Source of the DNA: Pseudisothecium myosuroides
Taxonomy: Eukaryota; Streptophyta; Bryopsida; Hypnales; Lembophyllaceae
Assembly (NCBI GenBank): GCA_951799445.1
Contig: OX637287.1
Coordinates: 51,923,724 to 51,987,723 of the forward strand
Direction of reading: 5' to 3'
DNA: 64,000 bases
Made by a program: the position numbers and the translations under genes. A model generated the notes under the pieces. It saw nothing but the letters and a program-made list of their open reading frames with translations, made no database searches and had not been told where the DNA came from. This document shows, one piece after another, positions 23,333-35,036 of this stretch (position 1 is its first letter; the number at the start of each line of letters is the position of its first letter).

Positions 23333-26300
23333 ATGGGTACATCGAGTAGCGAAGATATGGAGGACTTGCCAGATAGGGATTTGTATGAAAGGGCTGATGA
23401 TGAAGATGAATATTATAGCTCAAACATCAATAGTGCTCCTTCAGAAGAAGATGCTGAGCTTCAAGGAGATCTTAGTGAGGAAGAGGCATATGAAGAGCTA
23501 CTAACTTCTATTTTTGGTGTTCCAGATTCAAGCCTTGCATATGAGAAGGGAGTTCAAGTTCTTGGTGGAGGAAGAGCACAACCTGCAATTGACACACCAA
23601 ACATCAAGGTAGAGCCCACAACATCTAGGCAACAAAATTTTCATTACAATTTAGGAGAAGAAGTGCATAGAGAAGGCCAACCTCACAACCTGCAGCCACT
23701 GCCAACATGCTTCAATAATAGAGTTGAACAATGGTCAGATTGTGACCATAACAATGAGAAAGGTATAGATATGAATGGTGACAATAGTTTTGGAGTTAGG
23801 GGCAAACAACAATGGATAAATGGCAGCCTGAGTGGCTTGGGAGAGAGTAGGAGTGAGCAAGGTCAACAACGCAGCTCCAAGTTGCAGTCACAGCTTGCAG
23901 CAGTAGAGCCCCAGTTTCCAACAATGCAGCCAGAAGAAGATGACCTACATCAACCCAACCAAAAGCTACAAGAAGTAAACTATTATGAACAAGGAGTAGA
24001 TGCAACATTGCGTTGCAGTACCAAATCCAAGAGGGGGCAAGGAAGATCAGCACTAGCAACTTCTATGGAAGAGGCAAGCCATTCAACAAGGCATAGTAAC
24101 TCAGGCACAGACAGCAATGACAAGTCATATAATAGGAGCTGGAGAAGTGATGAACCCACTACTGAAGACAATGGAAGTGACCTTGGCATAGAGAGAGCTG
24201 CCAAGAAGAAAAAAAAAGGCAAGAGGAAAATACCTATTTTCCCAGAGCTTCCAGGTAGTAGTGGCAATGAGCAAGAAGATCACCACAAGAAGGGCAAATT
24301 CATCCTTCAAAATGGAGAAACAAGTGGCAAGGCATTCTGGAGCAGAGGAGAAAGAACCAACATAGTCCAACCTGCATACAAAACAAGGCAAGTGTCAGAG
24401 CATCCAGAGGTTATTATACCATCTTCTTCCATGAAACCTTTGATAGATGTTACTCACAAGAAGCCACCACCCAAGAAAAAAAATAGATCTAGAACTACAA
24501 GTAGTAAAGGAAGAGGGACTTGGACTGATGAAGCCCTAAAATTAGCAATCCAAGCAATAGAGGATGGCCAAAAAATCCAACAAGTTAGTGATTTTTATAA
24601 AATACCTAGAACTAGCTTAGTAAATCATGCTGATGGGAAGAAAACATTAAGAAAAGTAGGAAGACAAGGTACCCTTACCAAAAAAGAAGAAGCAACCTTG
24701 TTGGAATATTTAGACAAGATGTTAGCTTGGGGTCTCCCTTTGACAACCAAAGACTTGAGAGAAAAGGTGGCTGAAATGGTCCAAGGAAGACCAAATCCTT
24801 TTACCAATGGTATACCTAGGGCAAGCTGGCTGAAGTGGTTCAAAAAATGAAATCCACAATACACTCTTAGAGTTGTACAAGGGTTAGAAGTAAGTAGGGC
24901 TCAAGGATTGTGCCTAGCCCATGTGAAAACCTTCTATGACAACTTAGCTACAATGTATGAAAAACACAAGTACTCTCCAAATCAAATCTGGAATGTAGAT
25001 GAGAGTGGTGCCCAAGCAGGTAGAGGAGGAGTTAGAGTTTTTGCAAGAAGAGGGACAAGAACTGTTCATTCAGTAATGGCTGGTCAAAGAGAATCCATTA
25101 CAGTCCTATCAGCTATGAATGCAAGAGGAGAAACAATACCTAACTTTTACATATTTAAAGGAATGTATAGGATGAGTGATTATGTTAGCCTATGTGAAAA
25201 GGATGCTACCATGGCCATGCAACCCAATGCATGGATGACCTCTTTCCTCTTCTCCAAGTGGATGGATCATTTTCTTGAAAATGTTCAAAAGAAAGGAAAC
25301 ATGAGTCCAACCCAAAGGCATTTGATGGTTTTAGATGGGCACAACTCCCATGTGACCTTAGAAGTTATTGAAAAAGTAGGGGCAACTGGGTTAGATTTGA
25401 TCTCCTTACCTTCACACACTAGCCATGCACTTCAGCCTCTTGATGTATCCATTTTCAAGCCCTTCAAGACAGCCTTCAAGGCTTATAGAGATATCTGGCA
25501 TAGACAAAACAGTGGACATATTGTTAAGAAAGAAAATTTGGCCCAATGGGTTAGTCTAGGGTTACAGAAAGCAATGACAACATCAAATATCAAATCAGGG
25601 TTTGCAGCCACTGGGATTTGGCCACTCAATCCATCAAGAGTAAATAAAAAGATGGGACCAAGTGAAGGGTTTGTGGAGAAACCTCTAGATGTGCAAATTG
25701 AAGAAATCTTGAATGAAGATGTACCTAGCACACAAGAAAATGTGGTTCACTACTATGTAGATCTAGAAGATGAAGCCCATGATGAAAATACTGATTAGGT
25801 GGAAGCTCCTCTAGATTCTAGTGAGGAACATTTTTCTAGATTCTTGAGATTGCCTCAAAAAGTGGTCAAAACAAGAAGGAAGGCAGCTGAAGCAAGAATT
25901 GACTACTCTACATCCCATATCTTGACAAGCACCCAACATGTACAGACTATAGCAGCTGTAGCAGAAAGGAAAACCAAGGCATTGGAAGAAGCCCAAGAGA
26001 GAAAAAAAAAAAGAGAACTTACCAAGATAAGAAAGGAAGAAGAGAAGCTCCAACTTCAAGCCTCCAAGTTGAAGAGGCAAGTAGAAAAAGTTGCATCTAA
26101 GGCATTCAAAGAACTATGGTCAAACAAAGCAGTGAAGGAGGCAAGTAAAAAGTTACACAAGAGCATAAGGGAACATACTATTGTCAATTTCCATATGGCT
26201 CCTTATTGTGGTTACCAACCTCAAGAATGCAAGTCCAATCAAAAAGTAGCAATTGAGAGATTGAAAGCTAAGCGTAGGCTACAAGCTAATGGAACTCCTC

Positions 26301-26356
26301 TTCCAACCTTTCCTCCAATACAACATCTGCCTTGGACATATGGAACTTGGAGCTAG
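23333..26356 (+). pseudogene. Fot/pogo-type transposase (psq, CENP-B, DDE), broken by stops
   Basis: One continuous reading frame is interrupted by TGA at 24848 and TAG at 25796; after TAG at 26354 the same frame stays open to 26572. The N-terminus is acidic and Gln/Ser-rich (about 1-390). A pipsqueak-type helix-turn-helix follows at about 397-440 (GRGTWTDEALKLAIQAIEDG), then a CENP-B-type domain to about 505 ending ASWLKWFKK. The DDE_1 catalytic core has Asp556 in WNVDESG, Asp668 in VLDGHNSHV and Asp704 in LQPLDVSIFKPFK, a DD35D layout. A Lys/Glu-rich coiled region is near the C-terminus. The first stop falls where relatives have basic residues after WFKK, consistent with CGA to TGA; the TAGs fit CAG to TAG. 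The catalytic residues survive, so decay looks recent. An unrecognised intron or readthrough is possible but less likely. Confidence 0.93.
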
Positions 26357-26572
26357 CAACAGGCAAGAGGAGGACCATACCTTAGGAGGGGCACAGCTAT
26401 CCAACTCCCATGCAGAGAGCAAGAAGGAAGTTGTAGTAGTGGCAACATCAACTTTCAAGCTTCTAGAGTAAATGCATCAGGTGCCCAGCTCCAAGAAGTC
26501 TTCAATCAGTCAACAATGGAAGAAGGGCCTAGACAGACAAATCAATCAGGTTGTTTATGTATAGCAGCCTAA

Positions 26573-27489
26573 TTTCTGTGGGATCACACAATTTTTGAAT
26601 TTATGTAATGATGTATTATGTAATCATTCTAATTTCAAAGATTGGCTATACAACTTGAACATGAGGTCTCCATTCAACATACAATGAGGGAGTTTGAATT
26701 TTAGCTCATCATAGACATGAAATTTGATTTGTGTACCTCTGAAAATTGTTTATCTAGTGACATTTTGCTTTCTGCACATGCTTTAGATAATCCAAATTCC
26801 TAAATTTACATGTAGACAACTTATTCAAATAACAAATCCAGATTTTTAGTCATGCCCAACATGTACAAGACTACACATTGTTAGTCTACATCCAAAACTA
26901 TATATCAATGTGCTTGTCAAGGAATATGTGATTGAGTGTAAAAGTCAAATTTGCTCTAAGAAGCAATGAATGAATAGGAAACTAGCATTCATAGGCCTCA
27001 ATCCATTAGGTACAACATTGTTTTTTGTGTGTAAATAAACAACATAAGTGAAAAATTCAATCTTTTTGGGATAAGGGAACCTTGCTGTAAGTTCACCTAA
27101 GCTTAGTAGTGAACAAGTCAACCTTGTCCCCTGCACCACAACCACAAAAACATAAATAGTGACACTTGGAAGAATTCTGGATTAAATCATTGCACAAAGA
27201 TACCATGATGTAGAGAGGTTAAAGACCTGACTGCCAACATGACTACAAGATATGTGTCAAACTCAGTAGGGTGGCAAATCTGAGTCCACCACTATTCCTG
27301 CAATAGAAATGTGACAGAAGATATCAAAACAGACAACTCAATTGAGAGGATAGATCACCACAGAAACAAAAATAGCTTAATCAACTGAAGGGAACACATA
27401 GAAATCAAGAGAAACCAAGAGAGCTCTGACCTAAGTTTGCCTTTACATAAAGTTGTACAGATAAATGCAAATTATGAATATTATGACCC
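26573..27489. other. Spacer inside the large TIR element
   Basis: I see no gene. It lies between the transposase frame and the 3' end of the Argonaute relic, and both may have their 3' untranslated DNA here. Confidence 0.45.
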
Positions 27490-30400
27490 AGACCTAGTTA
27501 ACTGTTGCCACTTCCGTGAATGGTTCAAGTATGATGCCTCTTCTGTAACTGCGAATGTGACAAGTGGCTAGTAATCCAGTGCAAGGGAAGCACATGCTTT
27601 CCTAATTGGGTCAAGCTCATACTTTGAAACCTTGTAAAACTGGCCTTCACTCCGTCCAGCCCTACAACTAACAAAATAATTGATTATGAAAATGCCATCA
27701 AAGTCAAGGTAGTGAGATAAATAGAAAGTCTAGGAGTTGAAATTAACATACTTCCATACTTGATCATTCCTACGATTGTCCCTTTTGCAAGATCCTTCCA
27801 CTCTTTGTACAGGTCTTAATCAACTCCTGCTAGTGAGCTTGTGCACATACTTTGTGCCATCTGGCCAGTCCTGCAAAGCTACCACCTATGGACAAAATTG
27901 ATGTTAGTGCAAGCATCCCCACCAGTTGCTTAACGCAAGAATAAAGAAAACAGACATTTTCAGCAATAGACATTTGAAATGTCAGATGCACCTACTTATT
28001 GTAGCAATGGAAGGACTTGGATCCTCTGCAAGGTGAGGATGAGTATGTAAACATGTGCACCAAATATGATGTGGGAATATGGCTGACAAGAGGAATCTGA
28101 CAGAGAATGCAAGTTCAGACCTCAGACCTTCTATTCAGAAACCAGCTGAAGATCACTTGACAAAGGTGCAACTTCCTGGGAAATTCCACAAAAGAGATAG
28201 AGCAATGATAAACTTCAAGATTCATCCGGGCCTTCAACTTCAACTGTATGGGTGAAGCACCGGTGAAGAGCAGGCTTCAAATATGCTTTGCTCTTCGCTG
28301 CCCGAACAAGCAATACCAAACCAGGTGTAGGTACTTTGTTTTGAATTCTGAACTGCACCTCAGTAACATCCACCCGTTAAAAATCATTCGGACCATGCTC
28401 AAGTTCAATAACATGCTATATGCAAACAGGTCTGGACCTCTTAGGCTTGTCAAAAATGATCTTCAAACTCCAAATTTTACACAAAAAAACAAGTTCGTCA
28501 CATGTTTATAGGATAGGACATAAGGACAAGAGCAGTTATATACCTTGAAACCTTGAGCCAATGTCAGCTGATCTTCACTTTTAGATGATGTATTTGAGAG
28601 CACGTCCGAGATGGCTGACCCATTCTCATAATGGTAACTTAAGTCAAGATCTTCCTCTGGGTCATCTTCTAAGTGAGCATGTATGCCTTCACGCAATGCA
28701 GCCCCTATTAGTGATATAGTCTTCAGCTGATCCTGACCTCCACTAGCTAAGGACTTCATCAAAGCCCCAAATCGCCTCAACAGAAGGACAGCTAGAGCAT
28801 ATCTAGGAGCCCTGAAATGCCACCAGACAGGAATGATTAGATACATCCAGGTGAATCTTGAAAAGATTCATATAATAATGATTAAGTAAATATTGATTAA
28901 GTATCGGCATGGCCTCACCTCAATACTATAAATTGTGATTTCAATGTTGTTTCTCTTATATAGAAGCTAGATTGTGAAGGAAAAGAAGGCAACAACAATA
29001 GGCTCTAATTCATGCCGTGCTTATTAGGGAATACAAGTAGGCATTCAGAACTTACATTCACTGGAATCAAGGCCAAACTGAGAGAGATCTATTTGTCCGA
29101 TTCAGATCACCTGCAACAATATAAGACATTGCAATCGATACTAACAAATTGGAGTTGACTTGAAGCTAATACAAATATTCTAATAACCCAAATTCTGACG
29201 AGAGAACATGATGTAGTGACACAGATTAGGGAACATACCATATGAAGGTTCATTGTTGTTTGGAAGAATTGCCACAAGCAGATCCAAGCACTAGTCCTTC
29301 GTGATTTTTTGCACTTCATTGCAGACGTGATACAAAGCTTTTTCTCAATGCTTAGCACGCACAAGTTGCACTAATACAACTAGATCTTTGTTGAATTGCT
29401 GCTGAACACAGTGACAACTCATAATGTTACACCAATTTTTCCTGATGAATAAATAGACAAGGATATATTAGGAAGACACAACTGCAAAACCTAATAAAAC
29501 GAGCTGGACAACAAGCACGTAGTGCATTCTAAAATACAACACAAGCCAACACAATTCAATTACCATTCCAGATACCTCCAATCACCATTTTGTGCAACTG
29601 GTAATTGTAAGAACACCAATGGTTCACAACCCCTCTATTCACCACTTCCTGAGAAATAAAACAAAACTATTCTCAAATGAAAAGATAATGTCCTAGAGTA
29701 GGAAGCTGAAACATTGTACATGCCGCTCAACAACGTGACTTCCCAGTCATACGTAAGAAAGCTGAGTTGAAGTAGATCCTTACAAACTGAAGTGCTTACA
29801 GTGGCGTTAGTCCCACAACACCTGCACACAACACAAGGGAAAGCTCAGAATTCTACGGGTCCAAATATGCTCAAAAATTAGCTCATGATAAGGCAAAATA
29901 CCGGTCCACCCATAATTCTATGTCTTAACATGTGATCTATTAACTAAGGTCTGTGTGCAAAACTGCCACAATATAGAGGCATGTTCCAAACACCAGTGGA
30001 TGGTGGCAGTTTTGCAAACACCATGTGATAAAGGCTGCACATCGTTTATGCATTTACCAAATTGAGGGGAAAAAGTGAGAGAAGCTGTACTGCAAGCCAG
30101 ACGGCCTCCTGCATTCCCTGTTGTAGAGCTGAGCTCATGGCCACTTGTCAAATTACAGAGTGAAACTGTTATACAAACGTTGAACGCAATGATCAGGTGT
30201 ATGATTTGGTAGAGAAGAGTTTTAATGAAGATCAACTAAATATCTAGGAATTCCAAAAGTATGTAAAACATCAAATAAGGATTAAAACAAATTAATTGTT
30301 GAAGATTATATTCCTGTGGTATCCTTGGTTGGAAATTTTATGATTTTAGCACATGGCTTTTTGCTTCAGACACAATCAGGCAGCTTACTCACCATCAAAT

Positions 30401-32455
30401 GACACCACGAATTGATTACAGATATACAGCTACCAATGGTACAAAAGAGTTCTCTAGAAAACTACAATACTAATGATGTTATAAATAACCGCACAAACCT
30501 TGTTCATCATGTTCCACTGCCCAACTTGTGGTAGACACTCTATTTCCCTTTCATTATCATGGTACTTGAGCTGCAGAAATAAAACATGAAGCATTCACAA
30601 TTCATTAGCATCTACTACAAATTCATATTAATCATTTTGCATGAAATTAAAAAACATCACTTCTGACAAGATAGTAACTTACCCGTGGGGCTGGCGTGAC
30701 TGAAGCCTCAATTTTCGCAAGCTCATTGCTAATATTTATTCCAAAATCCAGAGCGCATAGATCTTGGTGATACGCATTATGGTGCACCGTCTGCTCCCAG
30801 CCAGCTCACATTTAATTTCTAAGCAACGTATCTTACCAAAAATGGAAGATTGAAATTAAATGAATGAAGAGATTGAAGTTGTATTGAAGAATTTAAAAAT
30901 ATACCTGCATGATGTCTCTTTCCCTATCTCTTGGTTGCTGACCAGTAAATTTCACAAGTGCCGTAATGGCGCTCATTGAGCCTTTTCAAGTATCGCTGGA
31001 CCTTGACAATCTTACACACTTCCATTGGAAGGTACTTGCAACGTTGCGAATTGCCCACCTGAAGGCAAGGTAGAGATATCAGCGAGATATCGGATAACAA
31101 AATTATACGTTTTCCGGAAGTTCTCAGTGACCACGTGCAGAGTCCCATTCTCGTCAGTTAGAAATCTCATGAGACAGAAGGCAAGTTACTATCCTCTTCT
31201 TTATCTGATTTGCACTGATACAGATAACAACAACGCTCAAATGACCAATACTTACTCCAATTCGGTTCAGACTACCAACGAATTTGATCTTGATATGATA
31301 CCGGTGAGTCCAGATATGCGGTGCATGCGTTGCATGCTTCCCCAGTGAGTAATTTGTACCTTGACTGCTCGGAGGGCTTCCTTGATCTGTAAGACAGAAA
31401 ATTGCTTACAAAACTTACTCGAAAGAGGCTTTTTCAATTAAAGGAAGGCACACAAGACGAAATTAGGTCAAAAATTAAAATCAAGAAATCAGGGTTCGAT
31501 TTATCCTTAAAGTGCTCAAAAGGGTTGTGAAAGCACACCTTCATGCGATCAACATCAGTTAGACTACGGGTTAACTCCTTATTAAGGATGCCCTTTATAA
31601 ACTCCATCCTAGTCTTGGGTTTCATGAACGATGTGGAAGACGTGTCTGCACCAAAACCAGAAGATTAGAATTAGGTTCTCAACATAGAGCCTTCACATGT
31701 AGCAGTTAACAATCAAGCACAAGCAGTAGACAATAGAGCCTACTGTACTTATGTTGAGAAGAAAAACTTAAATGTAGGAGAGAAAGGCGCCTACCAATGT
31801 TGGTCGTATACTTCGATAGAAGCCTTGCCAGCTTTCAGGACAATCACCTAACGGCTGCTGCGTGCCCAGATTTGGAAGGAGCGTCCCTACATGATGTCAA
31901 TTGTACTTCCAATTCATCAGTAATTTGATGCATGGCAGTTCCGTAGAGTTGCGTAGCCATCGTGTAAGGTATGAAGTTAAGTGATCTGGAGATTTTACTT
32001 TGTTCAAGGCAATTGTTACAAGCCTTTTCTTAAAACCCTAATTATCCAGAACTTGGATTTCGGTTGTTCTTGAGTAGCTTTCTCATTTGCAGTCACGGGT
32101 GTGTGAGTTGTTTCGAGTTTCAAGGCTGGTTTCTTATGGCAGAGCAGTACAATTTCAGAATACAGCTTTAAGCCTGGAGGACGTGTGGAGTACTAATTCT
32201 TTCAAGAAATTTGACAGGGTTTTTCCAAGCTCTTCTACCACCTGAACTTAAGTTCTAAATTGCCTTATCTGTGCAGCTTTGCATCGTGAGTATCCTTTAC
32301 TGGCAAGATGTATTCTTAAAAAAGCAACAAATACAACACATTCATATATGCATCCTACAATACAAACCAGGCACCAAGCACTTACCGGTGGGTTGGAGGC
32401 TCCTTCAATACCTTGTCCAGAACCTGAAGGGTTTCTTGAGGAGCATCAGCGACCT
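27490..32455 (-). pseudogene. Argonaute (AGO1/AGO10-type) pseudogene with introns
   Basis: AGO proteins load small RNAs to silence genes. Minus-strand exon remnants occur in order: ADAPQETLQVLDKVLKEPP (32452-32386); QQPLGDCPESWQGFYRSIRP (31890-31797); MEFIKGILNKELTRSLTDVD (31645-31541); IKEALRAVKVQITHWG (from 31386); PAZ block [20 protein letters not shown] ending DRERDIMQ (about 31160-30905); DLCALDFGINISNELAKIEA (30790-30683); [19 protein letters not shown] (30568-30499); VCNEVQKITKD-stop-CLDLLV (to 29239); GDL piece (about 29095); PIWI block with THPH...EDPSPSIA (about 28110-28010); VVALQDWPDGTKY (about 27890); [20 protein letters not shown] (about 27650). Splice sites remain, so it is not a retrocopy. 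Damage: frame shifts near CLQVG and after LNER, stops in PIWI, and the first catalytic Asp (FGAD in family) is His. Confidence 0.93.
28544..28811 (-). other. Unassigned exon-like open frame between Argonaute remnants
   Basis: Bounded by TTTCAG| at 28812 and AAG|GTATAT at 28544/28543, this 268-nt stretch is open for 89 codons: RYALAVLLLRRFGALMKSL, then an acidic Ser-rich half. It interrupts the Argonaute series but does not resemble Argonaute. I do not recognise the family. It could be a captured exon of another gene or a chance open intron piece. Confidence 0.4.
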
Positions 32456-32676
32456 AATCGAAAACATTGAACATCTCAGGCTTCTATTGAAAGTATACGT
32501 TTATTTAGCAGGTCATCACAGATGTGAGACACTAATAACGCATTCCTAAAGAATCCAAAGTTTTCATCGCCAAGAAAATACTATTTCACTCCAGCAAGAA
32601 CAACAATCACATTTCGATGAAACGGAGAGCAATCCAGCAAGAACAACAATTAATAGTAGTGAGATTCTGTACATAC

Positions 32677-32794
32677 CCAGTTTTGCTGGTTCTCTTTTCA
32701 ATTCTCGCACCAACACTTTTGTCGGAGTCATAGGTGGAGATGGAATCGTGGGAATCACAGGCGGCGGAGTAGCCTTCTCTTCCTTATCACTCAT
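32677..32794 (-). other. Candidate first exon (Pro-rich), possibly of the Argonaute relic
   Basis: MSDKEEKATPPPVIPTIPS opens a 39-codon frame ending at CTGG|GTATGT (32677/32676), a good donor. Its position upstream of the first recognisable Argonaute exon and its Pro-rich character fit a plant AGO N-terminus, but there is no diagnostic motif. Confidence 0.4.
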
Positions 32795-33346
32795 TGTGAC
32801 CTTCACTACTCTTCTATCTACCGAATCAATCGCAATTCTCTGGGAAATTTAGCAATCCTGCACTCCTGATCAACTGCCATATACAGTACACGGTCTTCCT
32901 CCTCGCTTTCTCAAATGTTGCGCAAATGCAATCGGATCCTTCACGCAATTTTATCAAGTGAGTTTCCGGAAGGTGGCGCAATGTTCCATTCGCCTCCAAT
33001 TGCACTCCTAAGACTCGAGCCGCGCGCAAACTCTAAACAAAACGTTGGAATTGCACGAAACGGGTACATCGTGATTCAAAAACACAAAGAGAACGCAAGC
33101 AGATTCAAGAATATTTGGATCCCGTGTCAAGCAAGTCGGAATCTCAACTCCTCAGGAATATAACAGACAACACATAGCATCAACATAGAATCACTGGGAG
33201 TTCTCAATTTCAGAGTGCAGTCTGTGAAATGAGAACTTGAAAATTGAGAAAACATCCCACCTCAGGAATGACACATGACATGAAGGCAAGCATGGTATTA
33301 TAAAACACCATTTGTGAGTTAACTCGATCAAGATGACCCAGCAAGC

Positions 33347-33601
33347 TCACTCTTTAGCTGCTTTCTTGGCCTTAGCCTTCTTCGCAGGCTTCTCGGGCTT
33401 CTCTCCAGTTCTGGTTCCAACAGCGGATTTCTTCGGTAGCAACACACTATGGATGTTAGGCAAGACACCTCCGTAAGCGATCGTCACCCTAGACAGCAGC
33501 TTTCCCAGCTCCTCGTCGTTCTTGATGGCAAGCTAAATATGACGGGGGAAGATCCTGCTCTTCTTGTTGTCTCTGCTCGCATTTCCAGCCAACTCCAGAA
33601 T
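33347..33601 (-). pseudogene. Histone H2A fragment with in-frame stop
   Basis: After an acceptor-like GCAG at 33602, the frame reads [32 protein letters not shown] and a Lys/Ala-rich tail ending at 33347. This is the C-terminal 85 codons of H2A; the stop (TAG) replaces the Gln of RHIQLA, again C to T. Plant H2A genes commonly have an intron at this place, so the piece may be a second exon. No convincing first exon was found upstream. Confidence 0.88.
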
Positions 33602-35036
33602 CTGCGAACATAGCCATGTATGCACCACCTCAAGGTTTAAAATCAAGGTGTAAAATTTCTTGTTTATCTCAAGCTAGTTCCTTCGACAGTGTCTAAAGTG
33701 GCCCTAATAGACTCCAATCACTCGAAAACAAGCTCTAGTATTGTTGTCACTGGAGTGCAACACATCAATACAGAGCCACATACTGCCCTCTTCATCAAAG
33801 GAAAAGACTCGAAACAGACAAGTGAGTAGAGTACATACTGGTCACACGGTCGAAGACATCCGCAGCTGATTCGCCTTCTAGGCTGCTTCAGAAAAAATTG
33901 TCCAAATCGTTGTCGTACTTCTTTCACGGCTTTCATTTTGTTGTTGTCCTGGAAACGTTCGAAGTCTTGCTCCCGGATGCGAGGTTCTTCCCGCATGCCA
34001 ACGACAAAGAACAATCCCGTCTACAATATTCACCCAACTACAAACAACAAGTCGTCTATTCCTACACTTCATCAATCTTCAAAATTCTGACCATACTAAG
34101 GGCGCAGAAATTTGCACATGAAAACCAAGTCCATATGGAGGTCCTCGTCTTCCTGATTGCGAAGGCGTTGCACTCGGCGGCATCGCTGGCTGAGAAGTCT
34201 CGAAGGCCTTCCATGCAATGGCAGTGGTGGTCCGTAGCCCTAGGGTTACATTTGTGATACTCCAAAGCCCCCTGACCATTGTAGGGGCTTTGATGGGGAT
34301 TGCACAAGCCAAGAGCATTGCAAAGCAACAGCAGAAGAAACCGCTAGGGCCACGGTGAAGAAGATGATGTGACATATTTGCAAATCAATAAGCAGTGTGG
34401 AAATCAAAACGAAATTGCGGGAATAGGCGGGATTTGAAGTGCAGGGCAGCGTGCTGAGGGACCTTCGAGCGAGCCCGAGGCCAAATCTGGATCGCGTTCA
34501 AGAGCAATGGCGCCAAGCTTGCCCACGCCAACGCGGTCCCAAGCTGTCATGTGGCGTACAGTAGGAGCCGTTAGGTTGTCAGTCTATACATTAAAATTTT
34601 CTAAAACGGTAATAGGAATAGTAATGATCTGTGTAAGAGTCATTTAGGGCCATGATGCGTGGGTTAGGAGAGTGTTAAAGGACTATTTGTTGTCCACTAT
34701 GGATCTCATTTGAATCTGAAAACCACTTAACTATGGGGGCATTGGACATACTTCAAATTCTCATTGGATACCAACGTCAGCAGTACTAGGTACTTACAGT
34801 AACTCTCATAGGACAATATCTGACGCTTATGACCCCACCCACTGGCCGTCATGGGTGGATCAGGGTTTGCTGCTTCTTAAATTTTTTAAAAATTTCTCAA
34901 TGATGCAAAATTCTCTATTCAAGTTGCTGTCTCTTTTAGCTAAGTTCAGCTACCTCAGAAAAATGTCTCCATAATTTATCAACCCCTCTAACATGATACA
35001 TCAGTAATTCTGACCGTCATGGGCTGTTTTACCTTA

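Larger units (their letters stand above)
22882..35034. mobile_element. Candidate 12.15-kb Fot/pogo-type TIR element with gene cargo
   Basis: The left end AGGTAAAACAGCCCATGAC is matched by its inverted copy at 35016-35034; the repeat runs about 23 bp with one mismatch (A/G). A TA dinucleotide flanks each end (22880-22881 and 35035-35036), the target of Tc1/mariner and Fot/pogo elements. A Fot/pogo-class transposase frame lies 450 bp inside the left end. The motif CCYATGACRGYCA occurs twice near the left end and once at about 34851-34865 near the right, possible binding sites. Between the ends also lie an Argonaute pseudogene, a histone H2A fragment and unassigned exon-like DNA. That all this moves or moved as one unit is inference; the TIRs could come from two separate insertions. 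Confidence 0.62.

Noticed and set aside
33718..34375. Overlapping minus-strand frames upstream of the H2A fragment
   Set aside because: Tested as the missing first exon of H2A; the only likeness (FFLKQ) is too short to support.
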